This document shows, piece after piece, positions 6,461 to 13,438 of a stretch of 20,781 nt of DNA (its first letter is position 1; the number at the start of each line of letters is the position of its first letter). The notes beneath the pieces were generated by a model. It saw nothing but the letters and a program-made list of their open reading frames with translations. It made no database searches and was not told the DNA's origin. The stretch spans positions 1 to 20,781 of the forward strand of contig CANDCW010000045.1 in the NCBI GenBank assembly GCA_947383275.1, written 5' to 3'. Both the position numbers and the translations under genes were made by a program. Origin of the DNA: an uncultured Bacillota bacterium. GTDB taxonomy: Bacteria > Bacillota > Clostridia > Oscillospirales > Oscillospiraceae.

Positions 6461-7073
6461 GGGCCTCACCCCCTCTCGTTTTTCCCTTTGCTGGTTTAGA
6501 CGGCGCACCGTCAAAAAAGTTCCCGTCCTCCAGCAAAATTTTTCGCAGCGACAGCCGCGCCCGGGCAATACGGGATTTAACTGTCCCCAGATCCACATCC
6601 AGCGCCTGGCTGATCTCCTGATAACTCAGCCCTGACAGCTCCCGCAGCACCAGCACCTGCCGCTGCCAGCCGGGCAGACTGGCCAGCCCCCGGGCCAGAG
6701 CGCGGCCCCGCTCCGACCGCTCCAGCACCAGCTGAGGGTCGCTCTCCCGGTCGGCGGGCTCGGCCCAGCCGCTGTCACTGTCATCCAGGGACACCGACGG
6801 CTCTACCCCCTCCCGGCGTTTCTTCTTCCGCAAATAGTCGATGCAGAGGTTGGTAGCCAGCCGGTACACCCAGGTGGCAAAGCTGCTCTCCCCCTGAAAG
6901 GACCCAAGCCCCTGCCACGCTTTGATAAACGCCTCCTGGGCCAGATCCGCCGCTGCCTCCCGGTCTCCGCACAGCCGCAGGGCCAGGGAGTATACCCGGT
7001 TCTGATTGTCCATTACCAGCCGCTCAAAGGCGCCCTGGTCCCCCTCCTTTGCCCTCCGTTCCAGGTCGGTCAC
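6450..7073 (-). CDS. ECF RNA polymerase sigma factor (SigW/RpoE-like)
   Basis: A 207-aa group-4 sigma factor that directs RNA polymerase to stress promoters. Region 2 includes DLAQEAFIKAWQGLGSFQGE and TWVYRLATNLCIDYLRKKKR (about residues 43-86). Region 4 includes LRELSGLSYQEISQALDVDL and GTVKSRIARARLSLRK (about 142-178). The start codon is GTG at 7073, fixed by AAGGAGGTGA at 7080-7089. The gene begins 16 bases after the dusB stop, so it is read from the dusB transcript unless an internal promoter exists, and it overlaps its anti-sigma gene. This is the standard sigma/anti-sigma pair layout. Confidence 0.93.
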   Translation of the reverse strand: MTDLERRAKEGDQGAFERLVMDNQNRVYSLALRLCGDREAAADLAQEAFIKAWQGLGSFQGESSFATWVYRLATNLCIDYLRKKKRREGVEPSVSLDDSDSGWAEPADRESDPQLVLERSERGRALARGLASLPGWQRQVLVLRELSGLSYQEISQALDVDLGTVKSRIARARLSLRKILLEDGNFFDGAPSKPAKGKTRGGEAHGL

Positions 7074-7079
7074 GGCGGT

Positions 7080-7089
7080 TCACCTCCTT
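7080..7089 (-). promoter_or_regulatory. Ribosome-binding site for the GTG-started sigma gene
   Basis: AAGGAGGTGA on the - strand ends 6 bases before the GTG at 7073 and begins next to the dusB stop codon, supporting the GTG start. Confidence 0.8.
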
Positions 7090-8061
7090 CTAGCACAGAT
7101 CCCGCTTGATGCCCGCCGTCACCCGGTAGACATCCTCCAGCGTGGTAATTTTCACAATCTGTTCCTTATAATACCCCGCGTGGGGCACCCCCTTGAGATA
7201 CCAGGCGTACTGCTTCCGGGCCTCCAGGCAGGCGATTTTTTCCCCCTTGTTGGCCGCCGCCATCTCAAATTGGCGCACTGCGGTGTCGCACCGCTGGGCC
7301 AGCGGGGGCAGGTCGGGGACAGGCTCGCCGTTGAGGGCGGCTTTGCACTGGGCGAACAGCCAGGGGTTCCCAAACACGCCCCGTCCAATCATGGCTATGT
7401 CCGCCCCGGTGTACTTGAGAATGCGGGGGGCGTCGGTCCCCTTGAACACGTCCCCGTTGGCCATGACGGGAATCTTTACCGCCTCTTTGACCGCCCGAAT
7501 CCAGTCCCAGTTGGCGGTTCCCGAATACATCTGCACCTTGGTCCGCCCGTGGACGGCCACTGCCGCCACGCCGGCCTCCTCCATGGCCCTGGCAAATTCC
7601 ACGCAGTTGATAGACCCCTTGTCCCACCCCAGCCGGAATTTTACCGTGACCGGGCACTTGGCCCCCCGGATCACCGCCTGGGCCACCTTGACGGCCAAAT
7701 CGGGGTTCTTCATCAGCCCGGAACCGTCTCCGGAATTGGCAACCTTGGGCACCGGACAGCCCATGTTGATGTCGATGATGTCCGCCCCGGACACCTCGTG
7801 GGCAATGGCCGCCCCCTCCTCCATGCAGACGGGGTCGCTGCCAAAAATCTGGGCTGCGGCGGGGGTCTCCCTCTCCCCCATTTGCAGCAGGGGAATGGAT
7901 TTTTTGTCCTGATAGCACAGTGCCTTGGCGCTGACCATCTCCGTGCAAGTCAGCCCCGCCCCCTGCTCCCGGCAGATGGTCCTGAAGGCCATATCCGTCA
8001 CCCCCGCCATAGGGCCCAGGGCCAGGGGCGTTTCAATTGCAATTCCTCCAATGGTGAGCAT
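7090..8061 (-). CDS. dusB: tRNA-dihydrouridine synthase, DusB type
   Basis: A 323-aa FMN enzyme that reduces specific uridines to dihydrouridine in tRNA, using NADPH. The N-terminal TIM barrel starts LALGPMAGVTDMAFR (FMN-contact region, about residues 13-27). The catalytic cysteine is Cys102 in DINMGCPVPKV, followed by GSGLMKNP, KFRLGWD, AVHGRTKVQMYSG and the phosphate-binding IMANGD/MIGRGVFGNPW segments. The C-terminal helical domain carries RKQYAWYLKG, typical of DusB. It is the first gene of an operon with an ECF sigma factor and anti-sigma factor and has its own promoter 28-56 bases upstream. Confidence 0.96.
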   Translation of the reverse strand: MLTIGGIAIETPLALGPMAGVTDMAFRTICREQGAGLTCTEMVSAKALCYQDKKSIPLLQMGERETPAAAQIFGSDPVCMEEGAAIAHEVSGADIIDINMGCPVPKVANSGDGSGLMKNPDLAVKVAQAVIRGAKCPVTVKFRLGWDKGSINCVEFARAMEEAGVAAVAVHGRTKVQMYSGTANWDWIRAVKEAVKIPVMANGDVFKGTDAPRILKYTGADIAMIGRGVFGNPWLFAQCKAALNGEPVPDLPPLAQRCDTAVRQFEMAAANKGEKIACLEARKQYAWYLKGVPHAGYYKEQIVKITTLEDVYRVTAGIKRDLC

Positions 8062-8088
8062 AAATACCTCGCGTGAAAATTTTTTCCC

Positions 8089-8117
8089 ATTGTATCATGT
8101 CCCCGACCTGTTGACAA
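8089..8117 (-). promoter_or_regulatory. Sigma-A promoter of the dusB operon
   Basis: On the - strand TTGTCA (8117-8112), a 17-base spacer and TACAAT (8094-8089). Its -35 box overlaps the -35 box of the divergent ATPase promoter. Confidence 0.82.
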
Positions 8118-8139
8118 GGCCGCTTTCACCCTGTAAAAT
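8111..8139 (+). promoter_or_regulatory. Sigma-A promoter of the ATPase-nuclease pair
   Basis: TTGACA (8111-8116, consensus), a 17-base spacer and TAAAAT (8134-8139). Predicted start near 8146, giving a leader of only about 23 bases. Confidence 0.85.
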
Positions 8140-8168
8140 GAAAAAAACTCAATTTGGAGGAACAGAGC

Positions 8169-9368
8169 ATGGAACTGAACGCTTTACGGGCCGCCCTGCG
8201 TGGCATATCCGCCTATCGGGAGGTAACCAACACCTCCTTCTTCAGCGGCGTCTGGATGCTGCTGGACGCCCTGTCTCAAAAAAACGGGGAGGAGGCCCTG
8301 GAGTACTATGTCTCCCGGTTCCACGTCCTGCGCAGCGACGGCTACGAGGGCCTGGGCGACTGGCTGTGGGACTGGCTGCGGTATACCGAGACCCCCTACT
8401 CCCAGCTCATCGACCAGGGAAAGTCCGACCCTGCTCTGGAGAACGCCGCCCGGCGGGACATCGACACCCTGGCGCTGCTGGCCGAGACCGACTGCGACCG
8501 GTTTATCGACGCCATGAAGCCCCTGCTGCCCAACGAGTTTGCCCCCGTTCTGGCCGGCCTTCCCCGGTGGAAAGCCGCCGCCCCCTTCAGCTTCGACCGC
8601 CTGACCCAATTTTACCGGGACCACGGCGCGGGAGTGTTCGCCAAATACCGGGCTTTCCTGTGGGAGGACGGCCAGCTGGTCCCGGTGGCCGACCCGGACT
8701 GCCCCCACCCGGAGGACCTGCTGGGCTACGAGCACCAGCGGGGCCAGGTGGAGCAGAACACCCGCCTGATGATGGCGGGGCGGCAGGCCAACAACGTCCT
8801 GCTCTTCGGCGACGGCGGCACCGGCAAGTCGGCCACGGTGAAGTCTATGCTCTACCTGCCCGGCATGGAGGAGCTGCGCCTCATCGAGGTGGAGAAGGAA
8901 AACCTCACCGGAATGCCCGAGCTCATCCGCTCCCTGGCCGGCCGGCGGCAAAAATTCATCCTGTTCATCGACGACCTAGCCTTCGACCAGGACGACAAGA
9001 CCTACTCCGCCCTCAAAACCATTCTGGAGGGCACCCTGGAGAAGCGGCCCGTCAACGTATGTATCTGCGCCACCTCCAACCGGCGGCACCTGGTGCGCCA
9101 GAGCTTTGCCGACCGGGCGGGGGACGAGGTGGACACCTTTGAGACCATCTCGGAAAAGACCGCCCTGGCCGAGCGCTTCGGCCTGCGCATCCCCTACCTG
9201 ACCATGAACAAGGCGGACTATCTGGCCCTGGTGGACCATCTGGCCGCCCAGGCGGGGCTGGACATCCCCGCCGACCGGCTCCACGCCCAGGCCATGACCT
9301 GGGAGATCCGCCACGCCGGCCGCACCCCCCGGGTGGCAAGGCAGTTTGTGGCCAGCCTGAACGTATAG
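8169..9368 (+). CDS. DUF815-family AAA+ ATPase
   Basis: A 399-aa cytoplasmic ATPase. The start at 8169 is fixed by TTTGGAGG about 8 bases before it; a TTG at 8154 lies inside that site. The first about 185 residues are a helical region without known motifs. The AAA+ core follows: Walker A GDGGTGKS at residues 214-221, Walker B ILFIDD with Asp268-Asp269, and the sensor-1 motif CATSNRRHL with Asn304. The C-terminal lid includes ERFGLRIPYLTMNKADYLALV. This matches the DUF815 family, which is widespread in Firmicutes but has no firm function. It is followed after 3 bases by a nuclease gene, so the two are co-transcribed and probably coupled. Confidence 0.92.
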   Translation: MELNALRAALRGISAYREVTNTSFFSGVWMLLDALSQKNGEEALEYYVSRFHVLRSDGYEGLGDWLWDWLRYTETPYSQLIDQGKSDPALENAARRDIDTLALLAETDCDRFIDAMKPLLPNEFAPVLAGLPRWKAAAPFSFDRLTQFYRDHGAGVFAKYRAFLWEDGQLVPVADPDCPHPEDLLGYEHQRGQVEQNTRLMMAGRQANNVLLFGDGGTGKSATVKSMLYLPGMEELRLIEVEKENLTGMPELIRSLAGRRQKFILFIDDLAFDQDDKTYSALKTILEGTLEKRPVNVCICATSNRRHLVRQSFADRAGDEVDTFETISEKTALAERFGLRIPYLTMNKADYLALVDHLAAQAGLDIPADRLHAQAMTWEIRHAGRTPRVARQFVASLNV

Positions 9369-9371
9369 GGT

Positions 9372-10658
9372 ATGGAGCACTATGCACAGCTGCTGAAGGC
9401 GGTCAGTCAGCGTCTCCAAGCGTGTCCGCCCCTCCGGCCGCTGTCGGAATACAACATCTTCTCCGCGCTGGGTGTTATGGAGAATGAGGTGGTCATGTGC
9501 CGCTTTTTGGCCAGTCTGCTAAACCCGGACGGGTCCCATGGAATGGGCCCTCTGTTTCTTCGCTCCTTCTTTCAGGAGGTTCTGCCCGACATCCCCTCGG
9601 GCGGCACTCTGCTGTCCCACACCAGCGTAGAAACAGAATTTCCCATCTCTGGCGACCGGCGGATCGACATCGTCCTTCGAAACGCCTGCTGTTCTATTCC
9701 CATCGAAGTCAAGCTCAACGCCGGAGAGCAAAAAGGACAGTGCTACGACTACTACCAGTATGCCCAAAACGCTCCGCTCATCTATCTGACCAAATTCGGC
9801 TCCGCCCCCTCGGAATACAGCCGCGCAAAGCCGGACGGCTCCGACCTCCTGCCCCTGGAGCGCATTCGTTGCATCTCCTGGTCCGGGCATATCTGCCGGT
9901 GGCTGAGAGGGCTGCTTCCCCGGCTGGACGGACCGGTCAAGCAGGCAGTGATGCAGTACATTGATGCAATCAGTCATTTTACAAGCGGACAGGAGTGGAA
10001 AGGCATGGAGCTGGAACAGAGCGCACAAGCCGCCCTGACCTCACCGGAGTTTTTCCGGGCCGGACTGGTGCTGGAGCAGTCCATGAAGCGGGCCAAGGTG
10101 ACCCTGATACGGCTCGTATTCGACTGCTTCAAGGAGGAGCTGGAGCCGGTTGTGGTCAAATATGGACTGGAGCTGGAGCGAAACACCGTTTACTATTCCT
10201 ATGAGCACTCCAGTCACGACGCCTATTACAACTCCAATGCCAGCACATATCCCGGCCTGAACTATGTCATTAAAAAGGCAGTATTCCAAAAAGACACCCT
10301 TCAAATGTGGTTCCGCATTGAAATAGACCACAATCTATTTGCCGGGTTCGCCTTATTTGACACCGCTGCGGAGCCTAAATATGGATATTCAGGCTGCCAG
10401 GTGGACCAAATTACCCCGGAACTGCTGAAAGAAGCTTCGCAATATCTTGACCGCGATATTATCACGCCCGCGGACTGGTGGCTTGCATGGTGCTATCCCA
10501 ACAGCAAGCACCAGGATGATGACAGCTACCCCGATGTCCCGAATTTCAAGCAGATAAACCAGTGCGCCATAGACCTGGTAGACCCGCAGAAACGACGGGA
10601 GTACATCCAAAAGGCCGTCAAGGTTTTTGAGCGGGAGCTTCTGGCACATCTTCTGTGA
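9372..10658 (+). CDS. PD-(D/E)XK nuclease-family protein (PDDEXK_4-like)
   Basis: A 428-aa predicted nuclease. The N-terminal region has the family pattern EYNIFSALGV...ENEVVMCRFLASLLNP followed by GSHGMG and FLRSFF (about residues 26-67). The active-site set is complete: Asp99 in RRIDIVL, Glu112-x-Lys114 in PIEVKLNAGE, and a QxxxY motif (Gln123-Tyr127) as in RecB-type nucleases. The C-terminal 200 residues hold no motif I recognise; they contain Tyr/Asp-rich stretches and may bind substrate. It starts 3 bases after the ATPase stop with no clear ribosome-binding site, consistent with translational coupling. Codons from about 10150 to 10560 look more A/T-rich than the neighbours, hinting at transfer. 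DNA defence, repair and mobile-element origins are all possible. Confidence 0.85.
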   Translation: MEHYAQLLKAVSQRLQACPPLRPLSEYNIFSALGVMENEVVMCRFLASLLNPDGSHGMGPLFLRSFFQEVLPDIPSGGTLLSHTSVETEFPISGDRRIDIVLRNACCSIPIEVKLNAGEQKGQCYDYYQYAQNAPLIYLTKFGSAPSEYSRAKPDGSDLLPLERIRCISWSGHICRWLRGLLPRLDGPVKQAVMQYIDAISHFTSGQEWKGMELEQSAQAALTSPEFFRAGLVLEQSMKRAKVTLIRLVFDCFKEELEPVVVKYGLELERNTVYYSYEHSSHDAYYNSNASTYPGLNYVIKKAVFQKDTLQMWFRIEIDHNLFAGFALFDTAAEPKYGYSGCQVDQITPELLKEASQYLDRDIITPADWWLAWCYPNSKHQDDDSYPDVPNFKQINQCAIDLVDPQKRREYIQKAVKVFERELLAHLL

Positions 10659-10667
10659 TCTTTATTC

Positions 10668-10696
10668 TTGACAGCCTCCTAAGCTCATGCTAGAAT
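10668..10696 (+). promoter_or_regulatory. Sigma-A promoter of the tetR-type gene
   Basis: TTGACA (10668-10673), a 17-base spacer and TAGAAT (10691-10696). The operator begins two bases after the -10 box. Confidence 0.85.
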
Positions 10697-10697
10697 G

Positions 10698-10718
10698 ATA
10701 CAGACCGTTGGTCTGTAT
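10698..10718. promoter_or_regulatory. TetR operator 1 (perfect palindrome)
   Basis: ATACAGACC, centre GTT, GGTCTGTAT: perfect 9-base arms covering the predicted transcription start. It shares the ATACARACCGNNGGTC core with the site before the MFS gene, so the TetR-type protein probably represses itself here. Confidence 0.85.
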
Positions 10719-10737
10719 TTGGAAGGGAGGGGCCTCT

Positions 10738-11373
10738 ATGGCCCGAAACAAGCACCCGGAACAGACCGTCCAGCGCATTCTGGACACTGCGTCCAAGCTC
10801 TTTCTCCAAAAGGGCTACGACAAAACCACCCTTCAGGACATCATTGCCGCCACCAAGCTGTCCAAGGGGGCCATCTACCACCACTTCGCCTCCAAGGAGG
10901 CCATTCTTATCGCCGTGGCGGACCGGATTGGTAACCACAACACCGCCGTTCTGGCGGAGATCCGGGACAGGAAAGGCCTCACCGGGGCAGAGAAGGTGCG
11001 GGAGATGTTCCGCACCGCCGTGCATCTGTCTTTCCAGAGCGGCATTGTGCACATGTTGCCCTTCCTCATCGAAAACCCCAGGTTTATAGCCCTCCAGATG
11101 CAGAGCATCCTGAATGAGGCCGCCCCCCACTACGCCCTGCCTATTCTGCGGGAGGGGATCGCCGACGGCTCCATCCGTGCCGACTACCCGGAACAGCTGG
11201 CCGAGGCGCTTCTGCTTCTGTCCGACCTGTGGCTCCACCCCATCCTCCGCCCAAGCACCCCGGATCAGGTCCGTGCCCGGTGCGCTTTTTTCAATCAGTT
11301 CACCAAACAGTACGGCTTTGAGCTTTTGGACGAAGATCTGATCGACGCCATGGTGAAGTTTTGCAGGAGTTAA
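10738..11373 (+). CDS. TetR-family transcriptional repressor
   Basis: A 211-aa regulator. The start at 10738 follows GGGAGGGG; an upstream in-frame codon at 10708 lies inside the operator. The N-terminal helix-turn-helix (about residues 10-56) reads ILDTASKLFLQKGYDKTTLQ then DIIAATKLSKGAIYHHFASKEAIL, the classic TetR/QacR signature. The remaining about 150 residues are the helical ligand-binding and dimer domain; it is Leu- and Pro-rich and gives no clue to the ligand. It sits just before an MFS exporter and each gene has a near-identical palindrome in front, so the likely job is ligand-induced derepression of that exporter. Confidence 0.92.
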   Translation: MARNKHPEQTVQRILDTASKLFLQKGYDKTTLQDIIAATKLSKGAIYHHFASKEAILIAVADRIGNHNTAVLAEIRDRKGLTGAEKVREMFRTAVHLSFQSGIVHMLPFLIENPRFIALQMQSILNEAAPHYALPILREGIADGSIRADYPEQLAEALLLLSDLWLHPILRPSTPDQVRARCAFFNQFTKQYGFELLDEDLIDAMVKFCRS

Positions 11374-11397
11374 AGTCTCCTTTGGCAAAGGGGCTTT
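11372..11397 (+). terminator. Weak hairpin after the tetR-type gene
   Basis: AAAG-CTCCTTT pairs with AAAGGGG-CTTT around a GGC loop with one bulged base and one G-T pair. The tail is CTTTCCTC with no T run, so termination would be partial at best. Confidence 0.3.
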
Positions 11398-11435
11398 CCT
11401 CACACCTGCCCAAAGGGAAGGTTTATTTGGCGCAT

Positions 11436-11460
11436 ATACAAACCGACGGTCGGTTTATAT
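11436..11460. promoter_or_regulatory. TetR operator 2 in front of the MFS gene
   Basis: The core AAACCGACGGTCGGTTT (11440-11456) is a palindrome with 8-base arms about one central base, flanked by ATAC and ATAT. It resembles operator 1 and lies just before the GAAAGGAG ribosome-binding site. A possible -10 (TATACA, 11435-11440) has no clear -35. Confidence 0.82.
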
Positions 11461-11475
11461 GAAAGGAGCCTCTTC

Positions 11476-12708
11476 ATGAATACTCAAAAAAGCGCCCTGT
11501 TTACCCGGGACTTCGCCCTGGTGGTCATCGGGCAGATCATCTCCCTGTTTGGCAACGCCATTCTCCACTTCGCCCTCCCCTTATACCTGCTGCGGGAGAC
11601 GGGCTCCATCCCCCTCTTCGGGGCGGTGAACGCCTGCTCCTTCCTTCCTATGATCCTCATGGGCCCCATCGGCGGGACGGCGGCGGACCGGGTCCACAAG
11701 GGGCGCATCATGGCGGGGCTGGACTTTCTCACCGCCGGGCTGACGGCAGGCTACGCCCTCCTGTGGGGCAAGGCCCCCCTGGTCCCCCTGGTCATTGTCA
11801 CCCTCATGCTCCTCTACGCCATCGCCGGGGCCTACCAGCCCGCCGTCCAGGCCAGCCTGCCCCTCCTCCTCCCTCCGGACCGGCTGGCCCAGGGCAATGC
11901 GGTTATCAGCATGGTGTCCACCCTGGCCAACCTGCTGGGTCCCGCCCTGGGCGGAGTTGTCTTCGGCCTGTGGGGCCTGGGGCCCATCCTGACCACCGGC
12001 GGGGTGTGCTTCTTCGCCTCGGCGGTGATGGAGATCTTCATCCGCGTCCCCCACGAGAAGCGCCCCCGCGCCGCCGGCGTCCTGGCCACGGTGGGCAGCG
12101 ACCTGGGGGAGAGCTGGCGGTACATCTCCCGGGAGCGGCCGGTGTTCCTGTCGGTAACCCTGGTGCTGTCCGCCTTCAACCTGATTCTGTCGGCGGTCAT
12201 GGTCGTGGGTATTCCCGCCATTGTGGCCCAGGTACTGCACATGAGCGACGCCGCCCTGGGCCTGACCCAGGCGGCCATGGGTTTGGGCGGCCTTCTGGGC
12301 GGGGCGCTGGCCGGACTGCTGGGCACGCGGCTGAGGCCCCGGCACGGGTCAGCTTGTCTGCTGGTCTGTTCCCTCCTGGCGGCGGGGATGGGCCTGTCCG
12401 TCATCCCCGGCGTACCGGCCCCGGTGAGCTACTGGGCGATCACCCTCCTGTCCATGCTGGCCATGACCACCGCCATGTTGTTTACCGTTGTCCTGCTCAC
12501 CCTGGTTCAGGCCCAGGTTCCGGGGCAGCTGCTGGGCAAGGTCATCGCCTGCATCCAGGCGGTGGCCAACTGCGCCTCCCCCTTGGGCCAAGCGGGGTAC
12601 GGCATCCTCTTTGACCGCCTGCCCCCCTGGGCCGTCCTGTTGGGAGCCGCCTTCTTCTCCGCCCTGGTGGCCCTGGGGTCCGGGCGGGTATTCCGTCAGC
12701 TGGAGTAA
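11476..12708 (+). CDS. MFS drug-efflux-type transporter
   Basis: A 410-aa inner-membrane protein with about 12 hydrophobic helices, of the major facilitator superfamily. The N-terminal half has the pattern FALVVIGQIISLFGNAILHF and the loop 2-3 motif GPIGGTAADRVHKGRIM, typical of the MFS_3/Mef-like exporter group. It starts at an ATG 8 bases after GAAAGGAG. The gene is preceded by a TetR regulator with matching operators, so it likely exports a toxic compound such as an antibiotic, dye or bile component; the substrate cannot be read from the sequence. A bidirectional terminator follows. Long open frames on both strands inside it are GC-rich shadows. Confidence 0.92.
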   Translation: MNTQKSALFTRDFALVVIGQIISLFGNAILHFALPLYLLRETGSIPLFGAVNACSFLPMILMGPIGGTAADRVHKGRIMAGLDFLTAGLTAGYALLWGKAPLVPLVIVTLMLLYAIAGAYQPAVQASLPLLLPPDRLAQGNAVISMVSTLANLLGPALGGVVFGLWGLGPILTTGGVCFFASAVMEIFIRVPHEKRPRAAGVLATVGSDLGESWRYISRERPVFLSVTLVLSAFNLILSAVMVVGIPAIVAQVLHMSDAALGLTQAAMGLGGLLGGALAGLLGTRLRPRHGSACLLVCSLLAAGMGLSVIPGVPAPVSYWAITLLSMLAMTTAMLFTVVLLTLVQAQVPGQLLGKVIACIQAVANCASPLGQAGYGILFDRLPPWAVLLGAAFFSALVALGSGRVFRQLE

Positions 12709-12710
12709 AA

Positions 12711-12742
12711 AATCCCCGGCCGCAGGGCCGGGAATATTTTAT
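12711..12742. terminator. Bidirectional terminator
   Basis: Stem CCCGGCC / GGCCGGG (12715-12721, 12726-12732) with loop GCAG, followed by AATATTTTAT on the + strand and by a T run (six Ts) on the - strand. It lies between converging genes. Confidence 0.82.
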
Positions 12743-13362
12743 AGCTCCGGTTTATAAAAGTTAGTCTTAACCCGAACCTCCCGCTCAAAGGGCTCCAGTC
12801 CGGCAGCCTGACGGCATTGAAGCAGCCAAGCCATGTTGTCCGCCACCAGACGCAGGGTCTGCATCCCCTCTTTGTCGGCGCGAACCTCCTCCGGGCGGTC
12901 TCCGTGCACGCCATTCCAATACTGGGAGGACACCACCGGCATAGAAGAGATGGTAAAATATTTGTTCAGGGCATCAAAGGTGTTTCCCGCCCCGCCCCGG
13001 CGGCAGGAGACGACAGCAGCGGCGGGCTTATAGGAAAACAGCCGCTTAGCGTCGTAAAACACCCGGTCCAGCACACACTTCAGGCCCCCGGCAATCCCGC
13101 CGAAATACACCGGACTGCCTACCACCAGGCCATCGGCGGCAATGATCTTCTGAATGCACTGGTTCACGCAGTCGTCATTGAAGACGCAGGCCCCCTTGCC
13201 CCAACAGGACTTGCAGTCGATGCAACCCCGGACGGGCCCGTTCCCGATCCAAAGAATCTCGCTTTGAACGCCCCGTTTTTCCAACTGCGCGGCCACCTCT
13301 GACAACGCGGTATAAGTACAGCCCTCCTTATGAGGGCTGCCGTTAATCAGCAATACATTCAC
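12739..13362 (-). CDS. Iron-sulfur flavoprotein, NADPH-dependent FMN reductase family
   Basis: A 207-aa flavodoxin-fold redox protein. The FMN phosphate loop NGSPHKEGCTYTAL is at residues 7-20. The compact cysteine motif Cys47-x2-Cys50-x2-Cys53-x5-Cys59 (GCIDCKSCWGKGAC) matches the Isf type that binds a [4Fe-4S] cluster, and VVGSPVYFGGIAGGLK is the second FMN-contact region. The family passes electrons from ferredoxin and can reduce oxygen or peroxide in anaerobes; the role here is inferred. The start is GTG at 13362 because AAGGAG (13371-13376) lies 8 bases before it; a GTG at 13371 overlaps that site. It lies directly downstream of the rplA terminator and has no obvious own promoter that I can name. 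Confidence 0.88.
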   Translation of the reverse strand: MNVLLINGSPHKEGCTYTALSEVAAQLEKRGVQSEILWIGNGPVRGCIDCKSCWGKGACVFNDDCVNQCIQKIIAADGLVVGSPVYFGGIAGGLKCVLDRVFYDAKRLFSYKPAAAVVSCRRGGAGNTFDALNKYFTISSMPVVSSQYWNGVHGDRPEEVRADKEGMQTLRLVADNMAWLLQCRQAAGLEPFEREVRVKTNFYKPEL

Positions 13363-13393
13363 AGTGCACACTCCTTTTTATGATAGGAAAAAC

Positions 13394-13422
13394 AACAGGC
13401 AAGGTGAGAAACCTTGCCTGTT
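13394..13422 (-). terminator. Terminator of the rpmG-secE-nusG-rplK-rplA operon
   Basis: A perfect 12-bp stem (AACAGGCAAGGT / ACCTTGCCTGTT) with a 5-base loop, followed on the - strand by GTTTTTCC. It ends the ribosomal operon right after rplA. Confidence 0.9.
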
Positions 13423-13438
13423 AAAGACATATACCTGA

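Noticed and set aside
7006..9142. Very long + strand open frames (356 and 405 codons) across dusB and the ATPase gene
   Set aside because: They run antisense to dusB or out of frame with the ATPase, are rich in Pro, Gly, Arg and His, and match no family; they are GC-driven shadows.
11763..12614. 283-codon open frame inside the MFS gene
   Set aside because: Out of frame with a convincing 12-helix transporter; Pro/Gly/Arg-rich composition typical of a frame-shifted GC-rich gene.
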